Shown here piece after piece: positions 25,805-35,335 of a stretch of 64,000 nucleotides of DNA (within the stretch, counting starts at the first letter, position 1; every line of letters starts with the position of its first letter). Source of the stretch: Ectothiorhodospira mobilis (GTDB lineage Bacteria > Pseudomonadota > Gammaproteobacteria > Ectothiorhodospirales > Ectothiorhodospiraceae); the NCBI RefSeq assembly GCF_016584115.1, contig NZ_NRSK01000001.1, forward strand, positions 124,001 through 188,000, read 5' to 3'. The position numbers were made by a program, and so were the translations under genes. The notes beneath the pieces were generated by a model. The model was not told the origin of the DNA. It did not search any database and saw only the letters and a program-made list of their open reading frames with translations.

Positions 25805-26556
25805 GCCTGATGCGCCGGTTCCTCCCGCTGCTGCCCGCGGTGCTGGCGCTTCTGCCCGCGGATGCGGCCCTGGCCCAGAACGGTTTTGAGATCCTCACGG
25901 TGGAGCCCGGTGAGGAGGGCGGCGAGACCTATTCGGTGACGCTGCAGATCCTGGTGCTGATGACGCTGCTGAGCCTGCTGCCGGCGGCGCTCATCATGCT
26001 CACCTCGTTCACGCGCATCATCATCGTCCTGGGGATCCTGCGCCAGGGCATCGGCACCACCCAGACCCCGTCCAACCAGATCCTCATCGGTCTGGCCCTG
26101 TTCTTGACGCTGTTTGTCATGGCACCGGTGTTCCAGGCGGTCTACGAGGAGGCGGTGCAGCCCTTCATGGCGGAGGAGATCTCCCAGGACGAGATGGTGC
26201 AGCGGGCCTGGGGCCCCATGCGGGACTTCATGCTGGAGCAGACCCGGGAGACGGACATCGCCCTGTTCGCCCGCATCGCCGACCGCGACGGCTTCGAGAC
26301 CCCGCAGGATGTGCCGTTCTCCATCCTGGTGCCCTCGTTCATCATCAGTGAGCTCAAGACCGCGTTCCAGATCGGGTTTCTGATCCTGATCCCGTTTCTC
26401 ATCATCGACCTGGTGGTGGCCAGCGTGCTCATGTCCATGGGGATGATGATGCTCTCGCCGCTGATCATCTCGCTGCCGTTCAAGATCATGCTGTTTGTGC
26501 TGGTGGACGGCTGGGCCCTCATCGTGGGCACCCTGGCCAGCAGTTTCTTCGTCTAG
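25801..26556 (+). CDS. fliP: Flagellar export gate protein FliP
   Basis: 251 residues. A cleavable signal peptide (ending near ADAALA, residue 25), as expected for FliP, is followed by four membrane segments and conserved blocks including LTSFTRIIIVLGILRQ, PSNQILIGLALFLT and VPSFIISELKTAFQIGF. FliP forms the export pore with FliQ and FliR. It starts in an ATGA overlap with fliO. Confidence 0.97.
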   Translation: MSLMRRFLPLLPAVLALLPADAALAQNGFEILTVEPGEEGGETYSVTLQILVLMTLLSLLPAALIMLTSFTRIIIVLGILRQGIGTTQTPSNQILIGLALFLTLFVMAPVFQAVYEEAVQPFMAEEISQDEMVQRAWGPMRDFMLEQTRETDIALFARIADRDGFETPQDVPFSILVPSFIISELKTAFQIGFLILIPFLIIDLVVASVLMSMGMMMLSPLIISLPFKIMLFVLVDGWALIVGTLASSFFV

Positions 26557-26575
26557 TTCCTCCGGGGAGGCATCC

Positions 26576-26845
26576 ATGAGTCAGGACATCGTCATCGACG
26601 TGGGACAGCATGCCCTGATGGTCATCATCATGCTCTCCGCCCCGGTGCTGCTCACCGGCCTGGCGGTGGGTCTGCTCATCGGTATGCTGCAGGCGGCCAC
26701 CTCCATCCAGGAGATGACCCTGTCCTTCATTCCCAAGCTGCTGGCCATGTTCGTGGCCCTGATCGTCTTCGGCAGCTGGATGCTGGATCTGCTGGTGGAG
26801 TATGTCCTGCGGCTCTATGACGCCATCCCGGGGCTGATCGGGTAG
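26576..26845 (+). CDS. fliQ: Flagellar export gate protein FliQ
   Basis: 89 residues with two membrane helices (ALMVIIMLSAPVLLTGLAVGLLIGMLQAATSIQEMTL and IPKLLAMFVALIVFGSWML). Size and the QAATSIQEMTLSFIPK motif identify FliQ. It lies 19 nt after fliP and 7 nt before fliR, with GGGGAGG as ribosome-binding site. Confidence 0.97.
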   Translation: MSQDIVIDVGQHALMVIIMLSAPVLLTGLAVGLLIGMLQAATSIQEMTLSFIPKLLAMFVALIVFGSWMLDLLVEYVLRLYDAIPGLIG

Positions 26846-26852
26846 GGCGGCC

Positions 26853-27629
26853 ATGTTCCAGTTCACCGAGGCACAGCTGATGGCCTGGGTCGGATCCTTT
26901 GTCTGGCCCTTCGTGCGCATCACCGGCATGTTCCTGGCGGCCCCCATCTTCGGTGCCGGCATGATCCCGGTGCGGGTGCGCGTCGGGCTGGCCATGCTGC
27001 TGGCGCTGTTCGTGGCCCCGCTGCTGCCCCAGCCCCCGGCCATCCAGCCCTTCAGCCTGGAGGGGCTGGCGGTGACCGTACAGCAGATCCTCATCGGTGT
27101 GAGCATGGGCTTTATCCTGCAGATGGTGATGAGCGCCCTGACCATGGCGGGGGAATCCATCGCCCTGTCCATGGGGCTGGGCTATGCCTCCATGGTGGAT
27201 CCGGGTATGGGGGTGCAGGTGCCGGTGGTGTCGCAGATCTTCGTCATCATGGGGACGCTGCTCTTTCTCAGCATGAACGGTCACCTGTTCATGCTGGATA
27301 TGCTGGTACAGAGCTTCACGCTCCTGCCCGTGGCGGTGGACGGTCTCACCCGCGTGGATCTGTGGACGGTGGTGCAGTTCGGTTCCACCATGTACGTGGG
27401 GGCCATCCTGGTGGGGCTGCCCGTGGTGGCCGCCATGCTCATGGTGAACCTCTCCATGGGGGTCATCACCCGGGCCTCGCCGCAGCTGAACATCTTCGCC
27501 GTGGGCTTCCCCATGATGATCCTGCTGGGCTTTCTGCTCATCCTGTTCAGCCTGCCGGCCCTGGTTCCCCGGGTGGAGGACCTGGTCCTGTCCGCCTTTG
27601 AGGCCATTCAACGGATCCTGGGGGCCTAG
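26853..27629 (+). CDS. fliR: Flagellar export gate protein FliR
   Basis: 258 residues and about six membrane segments, with characteristic FVRITGMFLAAPIFG at the start and GESIALSMGLGYASMVDPGMG in the middle. FliR completes the FliPQR export pore and contacts FlhB, whose gene begins 3 nt after its stop. Confidence 0.97.
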   Translation: MFQFTEAQLMAWVGSFVWPFVRITGMFLAAPIFGAGMIPVRVRVGLAMLLALFVAPLLPQPPAIQPFSLEGLAVTVQQILIGVSMGFILQMVMSALTMAGESIALSMGLGYASMVDPGMGVQVPVVSQIFVIMGTLLFLSMNGHLFMLDMLVQSFTLLPVAVDGLTRVDLWTVVQFGSTMYVGAILVGLPVVAAMLMVNLSMGVITRASPQLNIFAVGFPMMILLGFLLILFSLPALVPRVEDLVLSAFEAIQRILGA

Positions 27630-27632
27630 ACC

Positions 27633-28790
27633 ATGGCAGAGAATGAATCCTCCCAGGAGAAGACCGAGGAACCCACCCCGAAACGCCTGCGGGATGCCCA
27701 GGACAAGGGGCAGGTGGCCAGTTCCAAGGAGCTGAACACCACGCTGGTGCTGCTGGCCGGGTCGGTGACCCTGCTCACCTTCGGCGGGGCCATGATGGAC
27801 CGCATCCAGGAGCTCTTCCGCCGCAGTTTCATGATCGACCGGGGTCGCATCTTCGATCCCGCCTACATGCTCACCGCCCTGGAGGACCGCCTGGCCCAGG
27901 GGCTGCTGATCCTGGCCCCGCTGATGGGGGTGCTGGCCATCGCCGCGGTGATCGGGCCGGTGGTCATGGGGGGCGGACGCTTCCGGCCCCAGGGGATGGC
28001 CTTCAAGGGGGAGAAACTGGATCCCATGAAGGGCCTCAAGCGCATCTTCGGCCCCCAGGGGGCCATGGAGCTGGGCAAGACCCTGGCCAAGTTCGGCCTC
28101 ATCGCCACCGTGGCCACCATCATCCTCTGGACCTTCGCCAACCGCATCATCGCCCTGGGCAGCCAGGAGATGGGGCCCGGACTGGCTCATGCCGGCTATC
28201 TCATCGCCTGGACCTTCGTGGCCCTGAGTTCCACCATGGTCTTTGTCACCCTGGTGGACGTGCCCTTCCAGATCTGGAATCACCAGCGCCAGCTGCGCAT
28301 GACCAAGCAGGAGGTCAAGGATGAATACAAGGAGACCGAGGGCAAGCCGGAGGTCAAGAGCAAGATCCGCCAGACCCAGCAGGAGATCTCCCGCCGGCGC
28401 ATGATGGCCGAGGTGCCCAAGGCGGACGTGGTGGTGACCAACCCCACCCACTTCGCCGTGGCCCTGAAGTACGACCAGTCGAAGATGCGGGCGCCCCGGG
28501 TGGTGGCCAAGGGGGCCGATCTCGTCGCCGCCGAGATCCGCGAGACGGCCCGCAGCCACGGCGTGGCCGTCTTCTCCGCGCCCCCCCTGGCCCGGGCCCT
28601 GTACTTTGGCACCAAGCTGGATCAGGAGATCCCGGCGGCCCTGTACGTGGCCGTGGCCCAGGTGCTGGCCTATGTCTATCAGCTGCGCAGCGCGCAGCGT
28701 CAGGGGGGGGAGCCGCCCCCGCCGCCCACGGATCTGCCCGTGCCGGACGATCTGGCCAATCCCGATTCCACGCCTTCGGAGAACGCATAA
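27633..28790 (+). CDS. flhB: Flagellar export switch protein FlhB
   Basis: 385 residues. Four membrane helices are followed by the cytoplasmic autocleavage domain with Asn270-Pro-Thr-His in VVVTNPTHFAVALKYD. Cleavage after this Asn lets FlhB switch from rod/hook to filament substrates on a FliK signal. The start SSQEKTEEPTPKRLRDAQDKGQV is the classic FlhB opening. flhA begins at the very next base after its stop. A free-standing homologue of its C-terminal domain is encoded at 43.1 kb. Confidence 0.97.
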   Translation: MAENESSQEKTEEPTPKRLRDAQDKGQVASSKELNTTLVLLAGSVTLLTFGGAMMDRIQELFRRSFMIDRGRIFDPAYMLTALEDRLAQGLLILAPLMGVLAIAAVIGPVVMGGGRFRPQGMAFKGEKLDPMKGLKRIFGPQGAMELGKTLAKFGLIATVATIILWTFANRIIALGSQEMGPGLAHAGYLIAWTFVALSSTMVFVTLVDVPFQIWNHQRQLRMTKQEVKDEYKETEGKPEVKSKIRQTQQEISRRRMMAEVPKADVVVTNPTHFAVALKYDQSKMRAPRVVAKGADLVAAEIRETARSHGVAVFSAPPLARALYFGTKLDQEIPAALYVAVAQVLAYVYQLRSAQRQGGEPPPPPTDLPVPDDLANPDSTPSENA

Positions 28791-30884
28791 ATGGCGACCC
28801 TGGCCGACTCCCTGCAGACGATCAAGCGTTCGGGTCTGGGGGCCCCGCTGCTGCTGATGGCCCTGCTGGCCATGATGGTCATCCCGCTGCCCCCTCTGGC
28901 CCTGGACCTGCTGTTCACCTTCAACATCGCCCTGTCCCTGGTGGTGATCATGGTGGCCGTGTATACCCCCCGGCCCCTGGAGTTCGCCGTCTTCCCCACG
29001 GTGCTGCTGGTGGCCACGCTGTTGCGCCTGGCCCTGAACGTGGCCTCCACCCGGGTGATCCTGCTGGAGGGGCATACCGGTACCGCGGCGGCGGGCAACG
29101 TCATCCAGGCCTTCGGCGACTTCGTCGTGGGGGGGAATTACGCCGTGGGTCTGGTGGTGTTCACCATCCTGGTGATCATCAACTTCGTCGTGGTGACCAA
29201 GGGGGCGGGGCGCGTCTCCGAGGTGAGCGCCCGCTTCACCCTGGATGCCATGCCCGGCAAGCAGATGGCCATCGATGCCGACCTCAACGCCGGCCTCATC
29301 TCCCAGGACGAGGCCCGCCGGCGGCGGGACGAGGTGGCCCAGGAGGCGGATTTCTACGGCTCCATGGACGGGGCCAGCAAGTTCGTGCGCGGGGATGCCA
29401 TCGCCGGCATCCTGATCCTGTTCATCAACATCATCGGCGGCCTGGTGATCGGCACCCTGCAGCAGGACATGAGCGTGGGCGACGCCGCCACCAACTACGT
29501 GCTGCTCACCATCGGCGACGGCCTGGTGGCGCAGATCCCGTCGCTGCTGCTGTCCTCGGCCACGGCCATCATCGTCACCCGCGTCTCCAGCGCCCAGGAC
29601 ATGGGCCAGCAGGTGCTCTCCCAGCTGTTCGGGGCCTCCCGCGCCCTGTACGTGGCCGCCGGCATCATCGGCCTGCTGGAGCTGGTGCCGGGGATGCCCA
29701 ACCTGGTGTTTTTGAGCCTGGCGATCCTCATGGCCGCCAGCGGCTATCTCATGCAGCAGCAGCGGGCGGCGGCGGAACTGGCCGAGTCCCGCCAGATGGA
29801 GGCGGAGGCGGCCCCTGCGCCCAGTCCGGAGACCAAGGAACTCACCTGGGACGACGTGCCGCCGGTGGACCTGGTGGGGCTGGAGGTGGGCTACCGCCTC
29901 ATCCCCCTGGTGGACCGTTCCCAGGGGGGGCAGCTCATGGGCCGCATCAAGGGGGTGCGGCGCAAGCTCTCCCAGGAGTTGGGTTTCCTCATCCAGCCGG
30001 TGCACATCCGGGACAACCTGGATCTCGGTCCCAACCAGTACCGCATCACCCTCATGGGGGTGACCGTGGGCGAGGGGGAGGTCTTCCCGGACCGGGAACT
30101 GGCCATCAACCCCGGCCAGGTCTTCGGCGAGATCAAGGGTACCCCCACCAAGGACCCCACTTTCGGCCTGGATGCCCTGTGGATCGCCCCCTCGCAGCGG
30201 GAGGAGGCCCAGGGCCTGGGCTACACGGTGGTGGACGCGGGCACCGTCATCGCCACCCATCTCTCCCAGATCCTCAAGGACCATGCCCACGAACTGCTGG
30301 GCCATGAAGAGGTGCAGCACCTGCTGGACACCCTGGCCAAGCACTCCCCCAAACTGGTGGAGAACCTGGTGCCCAAGACCCTGAGCCTGGGGGTCATCCT
30401 CAAGGTGATGCAAAACCTCCTGGCGGAGCAGATCCCCATCCGGGACATGCGCACCATCGCCGAAACCTTGGCGGAGCATGGCGTGCGGAGTCAGGATCCT
30501 GACGTCCTCACCGCCGCCGTACGGGGGGCCCTGGCCCGTTCCATCGTCCAGAACATCGTCGGTACCGCGCCGGAACTGCCTCTGATCGCCATCGACCCCT
30601 CGTTGGAACAGATATTGCAGAAATCTGTCCAGGGGACATCCGGAGGGGGTCTCGGGATGGAGCCGGGGCTGGCGGAACGCCTGCAGCGCTCCATCTCCGA
30701 GGCGGCCGACCGCCAGGAACGGGCGGGGGAACCCGCGGTGCTGGTGGTCTCCCCGGATATCCGGCCCTGGATGGCCCGCTGGCTGCGCAGCGCCGTGCGC
30801 GGACTGCATGTACTGGCCTACACGGAGATCCCGGACAACAAGCAGATCCGCGTGGTGGCCACGGTGGGCCGGGAAGACCAGTAA
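28791..30884 (+). CDS. flhA: Flagellar export gate protein FlhA
   Basis: 697 residues: eight membrane segments in the first half, the FHIPEP-type loop after them (GKQMAIDADLNAGLI, with SEVSARFTLDAMPGKQ before it) and a large cytoplasmic domain. FlhA forms the nonameric ring that receives export substrates and uses the proton gradient. The full length is standard. It follows flhB with no spacer; flhF begins 64 nt later. Confidence 0.97.
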   Translation: MATLADSLQTIKRSGLGAPLLLMALLAMMVIPLPPLALDLLFTFNIALSLVVIMVAVYTPRPLEFAVFPTVLLVATLLRLALNVASTRVILLEGHTGTAAAGNVIQAFGDFVVGGNYAVGLVVFTILVIINFVVVTKGAGRVSEVSARFTLDAMPGKQMAIDADLNAGLISQDEARRRRDEVAQEADFYGSMDGASKFVRGDAIAGILILFINIIGGLVIGTLQQDMSVGDAATNYVLLTIGDGLVAQIPSLLLSSATAIIVTRVSSAQDMGQQVLSQLFGASRALYVAAGIIGLLELVPGMPNLVFLSLAILMAASGYLMQQQRAAAELAESRQMEAEAAPAPSPETKELTWDDVPPVDLVGLEVGYRLIPLVDRSQGGQLMGRIKGVRRKLSQELGFLIQPVHIRDNLDLGPNQYRITLMGVTVGEGEVFPDRELAINPGQVFGEIKGTPTKDPTFGLDALWIAPSQREEAQGLGYTVVDAGTVIATHLSQILKDHAHELLGHEEVQHLLDTLAKHSPKLVENLVPKTLSLGVILKVMQNLLAEQIPIRDMRTIAETLAEHGVRSQDPDVLTAAVRGALARSIVQNIVGTAPELPLIAIDPSLEQILQKSVQGTSGGGLGMEPGLAERLQRSISEAADRQERAGEPAVLVVSPDIRPWMARWLRSAVRGLHVLAYTEIPDNKQIRVVATVGREDQ

Positions 30885-30948
30885 CCGAACACAGGGGCAG
30901 GGGATCACGACGGTGCCCGCCCCACCAGGCTGATGGACAGGTATCGAC

Positions 30949-32322
30949 ATGAAGATCAAACGCTATTTCGCCCCCGACATGCGCCAGGCCATCAACCGGG
31001 TGCGCGAGGCCCAGGGGCCCGACGCGGTGATCCTCTCCAGCCGCAAGGTGGAGGGGGGCATCGAGCTGATCGCCGCCATCGACTACGACGAGGAGGAGGT
31101 GCATCGCATGGCCTCGGCGGCCGAGCCCTCCGGGGACCACGCCGGGGATGCGGGCAGACGCCAGGAGACACATCGGTCCGCCCCTGAAGGTGCAGCCGCC
31201 CCCGGGGACGACGACGATCCCCTGGGGGCCCTGCTCACCCCCGTGATGGAGCCGCCGCAGGACGCAGCGGTGGAGTCCCCGCGGGGGGGCGAAAGCGGAG
31301 CCACCGGACGCAGCCGGCGCGATCCCATGCGCGAGCCTGCCCTGCTGGCCATGCAGAAGGAGATCCAGGGGCTGCGGGGCATGCTGCAGGAACAGCTCTG
31401 CAGCCTGGCCAACCAGGAGTTCGCCCGCGCCGAGCCCTGGCGGGCCACCATCGCCCGCCGCCTGCAGTGGATCGGCCTGGAGCAGGAACTCTCCCGGGAC
31501 ATCGCCCGTCAGGTGGATACCCCCGACGATCCGGTGGAGGGCTGGGAGGAGGCCCTGTCGGCCTTTGCCGACCGCGTGCCGGTGTCCACTGACGGTCTCC
31601 TGGATGAGAGTGGTATCATCACCCTGGTAGGGCCCAGTGGCGTGGGCAAGACCACCACGGTGGCTAAGCTGGCCGCCCTCTACACCCTGCGCCATGGTCA
31701 GGATTCCGTGGCCCTGATCACCACCGACGGCAATCGCCTGGGGGCCCAGCGCCAGTTGCAGACCTTCGGCCAGTTGCTCGGGGTCCCCGTCTACGCCGCG
31801 CAGACAGGGCGGCAACTCAACGATATGCTAGAGAGGCTCCAGTCCAAGCAGATGGTCTTCATCGACACCGCCGGCACTAGCCAGCGGGACATGCGCATGC
31901 TGGACGAACTGGCGGGCATGACCTCCATCCCCTCGGCCCGGGTGTTGCTAGTGCTGGCGGCCAACGTGCAGAAGGCGGCCCTGGGGGAGACCCTGCAGGC
32001 CTTCAGCCGGCTGGAGCCCGACGCCTGCATCCTCACCAAGGTGGACGAGGCGGCCAGCCTGGGCGAGGCCCTGTCCGCCCTCATCCGGGCCGGATTGCCC
32101 CTGTCCTTCGTCAGCGAGGGGCAGCGCATCCCCGACGACCTGCGTCCCGCACAGGCCCAGCGCCTGATGCATCAGGCGGCCGAGATGGTGGATCATCGCC
32201 GCCGGGAGCGCAGCCGCGTGGCCCGACGCGACGAGGAACAGACCCCGGCCTTCAGCATTCCGTCGACCCGGGAACGGATCCACGAACCCAGCACCAGGTT
32301 TGCCCATGCCTCCAGCCACTGA
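30949..32322 (+). CDS. flhF: Flagellar placement GTPase FlhF
   Basis: 457 residues. An SRP-type GTPase that marks the pole for flagellar assembly. N-terminal B domain (MKIKRYFAPDMRQAINRVREAQGPDAVILS), helical N domain, then the G domain from about residue 222 with ITLVGPSGVGKTTTVAKLAA, MVFIDTAGTSQRDMRMLDEL and CILTKVDEAASLGEALS. The usual TDTYRIGA G2 block reads TDGNRLGAQRQL, a common variant. The end overlaps flhG by 17 nt. Confidence 0.95.
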   Translation: MKIKRYFAPDMRQAINRVREAQGPDAVILSSRKVEGGIELIAAIDYDEEEVHRMASAAEPSGDHAGDAGRRQETHRSAPEGAAAPGDDDDPLGALLTPVMEPPQDAAVESPRGGESGATGRSRRDPMREPALLAMQKEIQGLRGMLQEQLCSLANQEFARAEPWRATIARRLQWIGLEQELSRDIARQVDTPDDPVEGWEEALSAFADRVPVSTDGLLDESGIITLVGPSGVGKTTTVAKLAALYTLRHGQDSVALITTDGNRLGAQRQLQTFGQLLGVPVYAAQTGRQLNDMLERLQSKQMVFIDTAGTSQRDMRMLDELAGMTSIPSARVLLVLAANVQKAALGETLQAFSRLEPDACILTKVDEAASLGEALSALIRAGLPLSFVSEGQRIPDDLRPAQAQRLMHQAAEMVDHRRRERSRVARRDEEQTPAFSIPSTRERIHEPSTRFAHASSH

Positions 32323-33196
32323 AGACCGGGCCGCCGCAGCGCAGCCCGGGGACCGTCTCAAGCCGGTACGCGTCATCGCCGTATCCAGCGGCAAGGGCGG
32401 GGTCGGCAAGACCAATGTCTCGGTCAACCTGAGCGCCGCCCTCTCCCGGTCCGGCCAGAGCGTGATGCTCATGGACGCCGACCTGGGCCTGGCCAACGTG
32501 GACGTGCTCCTGGGGCTCCAGCCCCGGCTCAATCTCTCCCATGTCCTGGCGGGGGAATGCGGTCTGGAGGAGGTGATCATCGATGGACCGGGGGGGATCG
32601 CCATCGTGCCCGCCGCGTCCGGCATCGCCCGCATGGCGGACCTGGAGCCGGCGCAGCATGTGGGGATCATCCACGCCTTCAGCGAGCTCACCCGGTCCGT
32701 GGACGTGCTGGTGGTGGACACCGCCGCCGGCCTGCACGACAGCGTCACCAGCTTCTGCCGCGCCGCCCAGGAGGTGCTGGTGGTGGTGTGTGACGAGCCC
32801 GCCTCCATCACCGACGCCTATGCCCTCATCAAGGTCCTGTACCGGGACCACGGCATCCAGCGTTTTCGCATCCTGGCCAACATGGTGCGCAACGAGCAGG
32901 AGGACGAGGGCCGGGGCCTGTTCCGCAAGCTGGTGGCGGTATGCGAACGCTTTCTGGATGACGTCATGCTGGACTACCTGGGTTCGATCCCCCATGACGA
33001 CTATCTGCGCAAGGCCGTGCAGCGGCGCCGCTCCGTGGTGGACGCCTTCCCGTCCTCCCCCTCGGCCCGGGCCTTTGCCAGCCTGGGCCGGCGCATCCAG
33101 CAGTGGCCCATGCCACGCGGGGCCCGGGGGGGGATCGAATTCTTCGTGGAACGCCTGGTGGCCAGTGGCCAGGGCGATCCGGAGCCCGTGCCATAA
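32306..33196 (+). CDS. flhG: Flagellar number regulator FlhG (FleN/YlxH)
   Basis: 296 residues. A MinD/ParA-type ATPase that limits flagella to one per pole and antagonises FleQ. Deviant Walker A KGGVGKTNVSVNLSAAL near residue 34, DADLGLANVDVLLGL and VVDTAAGLHDSVTSF are present, with a short amphipathic C-terminus. ATG 32306 was chosen over TTG 32300. The 17-nt overlap with flhF suggests coupled expression, as expected for an antagonistic pair. Confidence 0.95.
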   Translation: MPPATEDRAAAAQPGDRLKPVRVIAVSSGKGGVGKTNVSVNLSAALSRSGQSVMLMDADLGLANVDVLLGLQPRLNLSHVLAGECGLEEVIIDGPGGIAIVPAASGIARMADLEPAQHVGIIHAFSELTRSVDVLVVDTAAGLHDSVTSFCRAAQEVLVVVCDEPASITDAYALIKVLYRDHGIQRFRILANMVRNEQEDEGRGLFRKLVAVCERFLDDVMLDYLGSIPHDDYLRKAVQRRRSVVDAFPSSPSARAFASLGRRIQQWPMPRGARGGIEFFVERLVASGQGDPEPVP

Positions 33197-33207
33197 GCAG
33201 CCAAGCC

Positions 33208-33930
33208 ATGTACGCCACGCCACAGTTGGACCAAAACCGCCTGGTGGACGAGCACGTGCCGCTGGTGAAGCGCATCGCCTATCACCTGCTGGCACGATTG
33301 CCCGCCAACGTGCAGGTGGATGACCTCATCCAGTCGGGCATCATCGGCCTGCTGGAGGCGGCACGCCACTACGACCCGTCCCAGGGGGCCAGCTTTGAGA
33401 CCTATGCCGGCATCCGTATCCGTGGCGCCATGCTGGACGAGGTGCGGCGCAGCGACTGGACCCCGCGTTCGGTGCACCGTCATTCCCGCCGCATCAGCGA
33501 GACCATCCGGGAGATCGAGCACCGGGAAGGGCGGGAGGCCACCGCCGCGGAGATCGCCGACGGTCTTGGGGTGGACATGAAGACCTACCAGGACATGCTG
33601 CGGGACGCCGTCACCAGCCGCGTGCTGGCCTTCGACGACCTGGGGGACCCCGAATCGGGCGGCGAGCCCGCCTTCCCGGACCACGGTCCGGATCCCCTGC
33701 AGAGCCTGGAACGGGGGGATTTCAAGACCTCACTGGCGGAGAATATCCAGGGATTGCCAGAGCGGGAGCGGCTGGTGCTGTCCCTGTATTATGATGAGGA
33801 ACTGAACCTGCGGGAGATCGGGCAGGTGCTGGGGGTCAGTGAATCCCGCGTCTGTCAGATCCACGGCCAGGCGCTGATGCGCCTCAAGGCCCGCATGAGC
33901 GAGTGGGTTGCCGACGGGGAACGGGTCTGA
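33208..33930 (+). CDS. fliA: Flagellar sigma factor FliA (sigma-28)
   Basis: 240 residues, standard for sigma-28. Regions 2, 3 and 4 are seen: VKRIAYHLLARLPANVQVDDLIQSGIIGLLEAA, FETYAGIRIRGAMLDEVRRSDWTPRSVHR, and RLVLSLYYDEELNLREIGQVLGVSESRVCQIHGQAL. FliA directs transcription of late genes such as flagellin; none is in the window. The frame is open upstream through the end of flhG, but ATG 33208 fits the family start. Confidence 0.96.
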   Translation: MYATPQLDQNRLVDEHVPLVKRIAYHLLARLPANVQVDDLIQSGIIGLLEAARHYDPSQGASFETYAGIRIRGAMLDEVRRSDWTPRSVHRHSRRISETIREIEHREGREATAAEIADGLGVDMKTYQDMLRDAVTSRVLAFDDLGDPESGGEPAFPDHGPDPLQSLERGDFKTSLAENIQGLPERERLVLSLYYDEELNLREIGQVLGVSESRVCQIHGQALMRLKARMSEWVADGERV

Positions 33931-34011
33931 GGACACCGTCATCCACTCACCGGGATATCGATCCTCCGCCGCCCTTGCGGGGATCGGCTACGCATCAATC
34001 GGGAGGCTTTC

Positions 34012-34407
34012 GTGAACAAGAACATGAAGATCCTCATCGTGGACGACTTCTCCACGATGCGGCGCATCATCAAGAACCTGCTTCGGGATCTGGGCTACAA
34101 CAACACCGCCGAGGCGGATGATGGCAATACCGCCCTGCCCATGCTGCAAAACGGCAACTACGACTTCCTCGTGACGGACTGGAACATGCCCGGGATGCCC
34201 GGCATCGACCTGTTGCGCGCGGTACGTGCCGACCCGCGTATCAAGGACCTGCCGGTGCTCATGGTGACCGCCGAGGCCAAGCGCGAGCAGATCATCGAGG
34301 CGGCCCAGGCGGGGGTGAACGGGTACATCGTCAAGCCCTTCACCGCCGAGACCCTGCGGGAGAAGATCGACAAGATCTTCGAACGCCTGGAACAGCAGCA
34401 GGCCTGA
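34012..34407 (+). CDS. cheY: Chemotaxis response regulator CheY
   Basis: 131 residues, a single receiver domain with Asp11/Asp12, phosphoacceptor Asp56 ([12 protein letters not shown]), Thr86 and Lys108. Phospho-CheY binds FliM and changes rotation; CheZ removes the phosphate. The GTG at 34012 with GGGAGG 6 nt before it is preferred to the in-frame ATG at 34024. No promoter is evident in the 81-nt gap after fliA. Confidence 0.96.
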   Translation: MNKNMKILIVDDFSTMRRIIKNLLRDLGYNNTAEADDGNTALPMLQNGNYDFLVTDWNMPGMPGIDLLRAVRADPRIKDLPVLMVTAEAKREQIIEAAQAGVNGYIVKPFTAETLREKIDKIFERLEQQQA

Positions 34408-34416
34408 AGATCCGCC

Positions 34417-35199
34417 ATGAACCATTCAGACGAAGATACCGCCGCCATCTTCAAGGAAGAGCAGCTGGCCCGCGCCCGGGAGCTGGTACAGCTCATGGAG
34501 GCGGGGGATGAGGTCGGGGCCGGGCGCCTCATCGAGGAACTGGGCCAGACCCACGAGAGCGTGCTCTTTTCCCAGCTGGGCAAGCTCACCCGGGACCTGC
34601 ATGAGGCCCTCAACGGCTTCCGCCGCGACACGCGGCTCGCCGAACTCACCCGGCAGGACATCCCCGACGCCAAGGAACGCCTCAACTACGTGGTTACCAT
34701 GACCGAGCAGTCGGCCCACCGCACCCTCAATGCCGTGGAGGAGAGCCTGCCCCTGTCCGAGTCCCTGGCCCAGCGGGCGGGGCATCTGCGGGCGGAGTGG
34801 TCGCGTTTTCGCCAACGGGAGATGTCCCTGGAGGAGTTCCGCGAGGTGAGCGCCCACCTGGGTCGTTTCCTGGAGGATGCGGAGCGGGATGCCGAGAAGC
34901 TGCGCCAGGCCCTCTCCGAGGTGCTCATGGCCCAGGACTTCCAGGACCTGACCGGCCAGGTGATCCGCCGGGTGATCACCCTGGTCCAGGAACTGGAGGA
35001 CAACCTGGTGGGGCTGGTACGGGTCTCCGGGCAACGCCTGGCCAAGCCGGAAGAGGGCGGCCATGCGCAGACGGCCGACCAGGACGGTGAGAAGGACAGC
35101 CGCGGCACGGGTCCGGCGGTGTCCGGCACCTCGGACCAGGGGGACGTGGTCAGCGGCCAGGACGACGTGGACGAACTGCTGTCCAGCCTCGGCTTCTGA
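34417..35199 (+). CDS. cheZ: CheY-phosphate phosphatase CheZ
   Basis: 260 residues, mostly a long helical hairpin. The catalytic glutamine region reads LMAQDFQDLTGQVIRRVITLVQELE (about 170-195). The last nine residues DELLSSLGF form the CheY-docking helix. A flexible linker (about 205-245) joins the two. It starts 9 nt after cheY, so signal and terminator are co-expressed. Confidence 0.95.
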   Translation: MNHSDEDTAAIFKEEQLARARELVQLMEAGDEVGAGRLIEELGQTHESVLFSQLGKLTRDLHEALNGFRRDTRLAELTRQDIPDAKERLNYVVTMTEQSAHRTLNAVEESLPLSESLAQRAGHLRAEWSRFRQREMSLEEFREVSAHLGRFLEDAERDAEKLRQALSEVLMAQDFQDLTGQVIRRVITLVQELEDNLVGLVRVSGQRLAKPEEGGHAQTADQDGEKDSRGTGPAVSGTSDQGDVVSGQDDVDELLSSLGF

Positions 35200-35232
35200 T
35201 CCTGCGCATTCGTCGCGGTGCAGACCGCCTCC

Positions 35233-35265
35233 ACGTCCGGCCCCGCCGCAGGTGGGGCCGGACGT
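35233..35265. terminator. Strong hairpin between cheZ and cheA
   Basis: ACGTCCGGCCCC and GGGGCCGGACGT form a perfect 12-bp stem around a 9-nt loop, starting 33 nt after the cheZ stop. No T-run follows, so it may attenuate or protect the mRNA 3' end rather than fully terminate. The cheA ribosome-binding site lies about 55 nt downstream. Confidence 0.45.
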
Positions 35266-35335
35266 TCAGAATTTCCCGCACCGGCCGCAAACCTCGGGGT
35301 AGACGGGGTAATCGCATGACGCGCGAGAGATCGAC

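Noticed and set aside
26727-30959. A 1,410-codon open frame on the minus strand opposite fliR-flhB-flhA, and similar long frames opposite the 9.5-12.4 kb and 35.8-40.0 kb genes
   Set aside because: They run exactly antisense to well-identified genes, have His/Gly/Gln-rich low-complexity translations and no recognisable domains. Very GC-rich codon usage keeps the opposite frame free of stops.
30949-32322. FlhF as a defective GTPase because TDTYRIGA reads TDGNRLGAQRQL
   Set aside because: The P-loop, DTAG and TKVD motifs are intact and this block varies among FlhF proteins.
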